The notes beneath the pieces were generated by a model. The model was not told the origin of the DNA. It saw only the letters and a list, made by a program, of their open reading frames with translations, and ran no database searches. DNA of 27,827 nucleotides. It comes from an uncultured Halomonas sp. (GTDB lineage Bacteria > Pseudomonadota > Gammaproteobacteria > Pseudomonadales > Halomonadaceae). The stretch lies in the NCBI RefSeq assembly GCF_946887195.1, contig NZ_CAMPKE010000028.1, forward strand, positions 1 through 27,827, written 5' to 3'. Every line of letters starts with the position of its first letter. Within the stretch, counting starts at the first letter, position 1. Below are positions 24,488 to 27,827 of the stretch, one piece after another. Made by a program: the position numbers and the translations under genes.

Positions 24488-25342
24488 CTAGCCATAGCGA
24501 CCGGTAATATAATCCTCGGCCTTCTTGGTATGCGGATTGGAGAACATCATTCGCGTGTCGTTGTATTCGATCAGCTCGCCAAGATGGAAAAACGCCGTGT
24601 AGTCGGCCACGCGTGCGGCCTGCTGCATGTTGTGGGTCACCGTGACGATGGTGAACTGCTGCTTGAGCTTGTCCATCAGGTCTTCGATGGTCGCCGTCGA
24701 GATCGGGTCCAACGCCGAGGTCGGCTCGTCCATCAGAATCACATCGGGTTTCACGGCAATCGCGCGGGCGATGCACAAGCGCTGCTGCTGGCCGCCCGAT
24801 AACGAGGTGCCGGGTTCCTGCAACTTGTCCTTGACCTCGTTCCACAGCCCGGCATCGCGTAACGCACGTTCGACCAGCTCGTCCTGATCGGCTCGGCGGC
24901 TGACCAGATCGTGCATGCGCGGCGCGTAGGCGATGTTCTCGTAGATCGACTTGGGGAACGGATTGGGCTTCTGGAACACCATGCCCACCCGACGGCGCAG
25001 CGCCACCTCGTCCATGTGTGCGTCATTGACGTCGCGGCCATCCATTTCCACCAGCCCCTCGATGCGCACGCTCTTGATCAGGTCGTTCATGCGATTGAGA
25101 CAACGCAGAAACGTCGACTTGCCACAGCCGGAAGGCCCGATCAGTGCCGTGACGTTCTTCTGGTAGATATCGATATCGATGTTCTTCAGCGCCTGGTTGT
25201 GCCCGTACCACAGGTTGAGATCGCGCACGCGGATGCTCAAATCGTGGTTGGCCTTTTCATTGCTGCTCACCGGCTGGCCGGGTTCGCGAATGGGCTGCGC
25301 CGAAGCATTGACGTCCGGCTGGGAGATCTGTTCGTTGATCAT
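24488..25342 (-). CDS. pstB: Phosphate ABC transporter ATP-binding protein PstB
   Basis: ATPase that powers PstSCAB phosphate uptake. The 284-residue protein has Walker [10 protein letters not shown] (69-77), signature LSGGQ (181-185), Walker B VILMDEP (about 201-207) and switch His237, and the PstB-specific [16 protein letters not shown] stretch. ATG 25342 (MINEQISQP) has AGGACAAAGAG directly upstream; the longer open frame to 25417 overlaps pstA. The first ~35 residues are a hydrophilic extension. phoU does not follow, and chrA takes its usual place. Its 3' end is duplicated at 19841-20063. Confidence 0.96.
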   Translation of the reverse strand: MINEQISQPDVNASAQPIREPGQPVSSNEKANHDLSIRVRDLNLWYGHNQALKNIDIDIYQKNVTALIGPSGCGKSTFLRCLNRMNDLIKSVRIEGLVEMDGRDVNDAHMDEVALRRRVGMVFQKPNPFPKSIYENIAYAPRMHDLVSRRADQDELVERALRDAGLWNEVKDKLQEPGTSLSGGQQQRLCIARAIAVKPDVILMDEPTSALDPISTATIEDLMDKLKQQFTIVTVTHNMQQAARVADYTAFFHLGELIEYNDTRMMFSNPHTKKAEDYITGRYG

Positions 25343-25370
25343 CTCTTTGTCCTGTTGACGAGTCGCCGGG

Positions 25371-26537
25371 CTACCAGCGACGTTCGAATTTCTTGCGCAG
25401 CCAGACGGCACTGGCATTGAGCGTAATCAGCACCGCGAGCAGCACCAGAATACCGCCGGCGGTCTTCTCGACGAAGGCGCGATCCGGCTCGGCCGCCCAG
25501 GTGAATATCTGCGCCGGCATGACTGTCGCGGCATCGCTGAACGATGCGGATATATCCGGAATGAAGGCGACCATGCCGACGATGATCAGCGGCGCCGTCT
25601 CGCCCATGGCCTGGGCCAGGCCGATGATCGATCCGGTCAGGATGCCCGGCAACGATAGCGGCAGTACGTGATCCTTGACGACTTGCCAGCGCGAGCAGCC
25701 GACGGCGAAGGCCGCCTGGCGGATACTATCCGGTACGCTACGCAGCGCCGTGCGGGTGGCGATGATGATCACCGGCAAGGTGCCCAGAGCGAGGGTCAGG
25801 CCACCCACCAACGGCGACGAGCGCGGCACACCGAAGAAGTTGATGTAGATCGCCAGGCCCAGCAGACCGAACAGAATCGAGGGCACCGCCGCGAGATTGT
25901 TGATGTTGATCTCGATGATCTGGGTAAAGCGATTGTCCGGCGCGAACTCCTCCAGGTAGATCGCCGTCATCACACCGACCGGAAAGCTCGCCAGCATGGT
26001 CACGATCATCGTCAATACCGTGCCCAGTGCCGCGGCAGCAATACCCGCATACTCCGGCAGCTTGGAGTCGCCATTGGTAAAGAAGAACGTGTTGAACATG
26101 AGCTCGGCACGCCCTTGCTCCGCCAGGCGATCGACCGTTGCCCGCTCGCTGGCGCTCAGACTCGAATGGTGGCCCTTGAGATACTGATCCACCTGGCCAT
26201 CGGCCAGCACCCACTGCACGGGAGACGTGCCCAACAGGGCGGGATTCTGCTCCATGCGCCCAGGAATCAGACGCAGAAACCCACGGCTGACCAGGTTGCG
26301 CACGTCTTCGTCGAGCGCTGCCAGGGGTATCTCACTGGCCTGCTCGCTATAGGTCACTTCGACCTTTATTTGCGCTTGCTGAAACGCCGGCAGCCCCTTG
26401 ACCAGCATGTCGGCGATAAACACGACCAGAAAGGCCGCGGCAAGAATCAGCGCGCCCATGGATAGCCACTTCAGGCGCGCCGATTTCCGGTGCCGGCGCT
26501 TCAACTGAGCGGTGATTTCATCGAAGGATTGGCTCAT
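25371..26537 (-). CDS. pstA: Phosphate ABC transporter permease PstA
   Basis: Inner-membrane permease of the Pst phosphate transporter, 388 residues. One N-terminal membrane segment (about residues 24-45) is followed by a periplasmic insert of roughly 120 residues ([13 protein letters not shown] to [14 protein letters not shown]), then the usual permease core with the cytoplasmic loop [23 protein letters not shown] and [16 protein letters not shown]. The insert makes it longer than E. coli PstA (~296), as in many marine gammaproteobacteria. Lies 28 bp before pstB and 23 bp after pstC. Confidence 0.95.
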   Translation of the reverse strand: MSQSFDEITAQLKRRHRKSARLKWLSMGALILAAAFLVVFIADMLVKGLPAFQQAQIKVEVTYSEQASEIPLAALDEDVRNLVSRGFLRLIPGRMEQNPALLGTSPVQWVLADGQVDQYLKGHHSSLSASERATVDRLAEQGRAELMFNTFFFTNGDSKLPEYAGIAAAALGTVLTMIVTMLASFPVGVMTAIYLEEFAPDNRFTQIIEININNLAAVPSILFGLLGLAIYINFFGVPRSSPLVGGLTLALGTLPVIIIATRTALRSVPDSIRQAAFAVGCSRWQVVKDHVLPLSLPGILTGSIIGLAQAMGETAPLIIVGMVAFIPDISASFSDAATVMPAQIFTWAAEPDRAFVEKTAGGILVLLAVLITLNASAVWLRKKFERRW

Positions 26538-26560
26538 GGGTGGTTATGACCTCTCCCGTG

Positions 26561-27817
26561 TCACAGGTTGTTGGCGCGATATTTTTCGCGGAAGCGGCGA
26601 ATCATGATTACCGACACCATGTTCAGCGTCAGCGTTACCGCGAACAGCACCAGGCCAAGCGCGAAGGCCGACAGCGTCTCGGCGCTCTCGAATTCCTGAT
26701 CGCCGGTCAACGCGGCGACGATGCGCACCGTCACGGTGGTCATGTCCTCCAGCGGGTTGGCGGTGAGGTTGGGACGCATGCCCGCCGCCATGACCACGAT
26801 CATGGTCTCGCCGAGCGCCCGCGACACCGCCAGTAGCGAAGCCGAGATGATCCCCGGCGCCGCCGCCGGCAGCACCACGTTCCTAATCGTCTCGCTCCTG
26901 GTCATACCCAGCGCCAGCGAGCCTTCGCGCATGCTGTCGGGAACGGCATTGATCACGTCATCGGACAATGACGAGATGAACGGAATGATCATGATGCCCA
27001 TGACGATGCCCGGGGCGAGTGCGTTGTTGAACGACGCCTCCACGCCCAGCAGATCGGCGATATCGACGATCAGTGGCGCCACGGTGATCGCGGCGAAGAA
27101 GCCATAGACCACCGTGGGAATCCCCGCCAGCACCTCGAGCACCGGCTTGGCCAGGGTACGAATGTTCGCCGGCGCGAACTCGGCCATGTAGACGGCGGCC
27201 AGCAGGCCCACCGGGATCGCCACCAGCATGGCGATCAATGTAATGATGAACGTACCGACGAACAGCGGCACCGAGCCGAACTGAGCGGCACTGGCGCCCT
27301 CTTCGGCCCGCCCCACGGAAGCGAGAAAGCTATTGCCCGGCGCCCAGGTGGTGCCGGTGATGAAATCCCAGAAGCTCTGCATCTGGAAGAAGCGGATCGC
27401 CTCGAAGAGAATCGAGAACAGGATGCCGAAAGTGGTCAGGATCGACACCATTGCTGCGGCGGCCAGCATCCATCGAATCACTCGCTCGATCGCCTGGCGG
27501 GCATGAAAATCGGGGCGTACCTGCATGAGCCCGACCACCAGGCCCAGAGCCGCGATCGTAAGGCTCGCCGCCAACAGATACGCGGTGGGGATCTCGGCGC
27601 CCAACAACAGCATCACGAAGGCGCCAAGTGCGCCTACCAATATTGCCGGGCCTGCCGTGGCCAGCACCGAAAACCAGGCATACTGATCGGGTTGGGCATA
27701 CATGGCTGCCCCGCCGGCACGCGTGCGTGAGGCCTTGGCTCGTGCCATGAAGAAGGCGGCCAATCCCAGCACCAGCAGCACGATGCAGAACAGCAGAAAA
27801 ATCAGGTTGGTTTGCAT
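26561..27817 (-). CDS. pstC: Phosphate ABC transporter permease PstC
   Basis: Inner-membrane permease partner of PstA, 418 residues, longer than E. coli PstC (~319). The extra part is an N-terminal block of about three membrane segments (residues 1-110). The core carries VYMAEFAPANIRTLAKPVLEVLAGIPTVVYGFFA and SRALGETMIVVMAAGMRPN, the ATPase-contact region. ATG 27817 follows GAGAGAC. The preceding gene, presumably pstS with a pho-box promoter, lies just outside the window. Confidence 0.95.
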   Translation of the reverse strand: MQTNLIFLLFCIVLLVLGLAAFFMARAKASRTRAGGAAMYAQPDQYAWFSVLATAGPAILVGALGAFVMLLLGAEIPTAYLLAASLTIAALGLVVGLMQVRPDFHARQAIERVIRWMLAAAAMVSILTTFGILFSILFEAIRFFQMQSFWDFITGTTWAPGNSFLASVGRAEEGASAAQFGSVPLFVGTFIITLIAMLVAIPVGLLAAVYMAEFAPANIRTLAKPVLEVLAGIPTVVYGFFAAITVAPLIVDIADLLGVEASFNNALAPGIVMGIMIIPFISSLSDDVINAVPDSMREGSLALGMTRSETIRNVVLPAAAPGIISASLLAVSRALGETMIVVMAAGMRPNLTANPLEDMTTVTVRIVAALTGDQEFESAETLSAFALGLVLFAVTLTLNMVSVIMIRRFREKYRANNL

Positions 27818-27827
27818 AACGTCTCTC

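Noticed and set aside
19841..24720. Integrative element using the pstB 3' end as attachment site
   Set aside because: The displaced 3' end fits the geometry, but there is no integrase, tRNA or short identical core, and the extra chrA fragment at the joint is better explained by homologous plus microhomology recombination.

Overview
The window looks like a chromosomal segment of a halophilic gammaproteobacterium, most likely Halomonadaceae (Halomonas or a close relative). That is an inference from the GC-rich coding sequence, the GntR-type prp cluster, the long PstC/PstA forms and the protein sequences as I recognise them; no rRNA or other taxonomic marker is present. Almost all of the window is coding. 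I see no tRNA, rRNA, CRISPR array, transposase, integrase or phage gene.

Layout, left to right. (1) 169-4629, minus strand: the methylcitrate cycle operon for propionate, gntR-prpB-prpC-prpD, with a promoter and a perfect ATTGTCGACAAT operator in front of gntR. (2) 4874-8144, plus strand: pabB (folate), then a FecCD-type permease and its ATPase (iron-siderophore or cobalamin class) without a binding protein. (3) 8303-10596: a compact CysH-like protein convergent with cysB, then trxA. (4) 10615-11709: an AI-2E/PerM-type membrane protein. (5) 11848-18405: a fatty or organic acid catabolic cluster made of acyl-CoA dehydrogenase, SDR, acyl-CoA ligase, tetR and a divergent thiolase; a shared operator CAANCGNNCGNTTG occurs in front of the dehydrogenase and in the tetR/thiolase gap. 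(6) 18639-19830: marR plus a siderophore-interacting ferric reductase, behind two inverted repeats. (7) 19841-24451: an arsenic/chromate island, arsR-arsC-arsH-arsB followed by a convergent chrA. (8) 24488-27817, minus strand: pstC-pstA-pstB for phosphate uptake, with pstS presumably just outside the window.

The most unusual structure is at 19841-20204. A broken chrA start is fused to a broken pstB end there, giving a second, diverged copy of the pstB/chrA genes on the far side of the ars operon. The differences in the pstB part are mainly synonymous, so the two copies seem to have diverged in different genomes and been brought together by horizontal exchange. The heptamer TCCAGCG sits at the fusion point. 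A second scar of the same type, a 48-bp duplicate of the prpC 3' end, lies between prpC and prpD. Placing arsenic resistance beside Pst makes physiological sense, because phosphate transporters admit arsenate.

The rest is recognisable metabolism and transport. The main regulatory signals visible are the prp operator, the TetR operator set, the MarR inverted repeats, an ArsR-type inverted repeat touching the arsR start codon, and several hairpin terminators.
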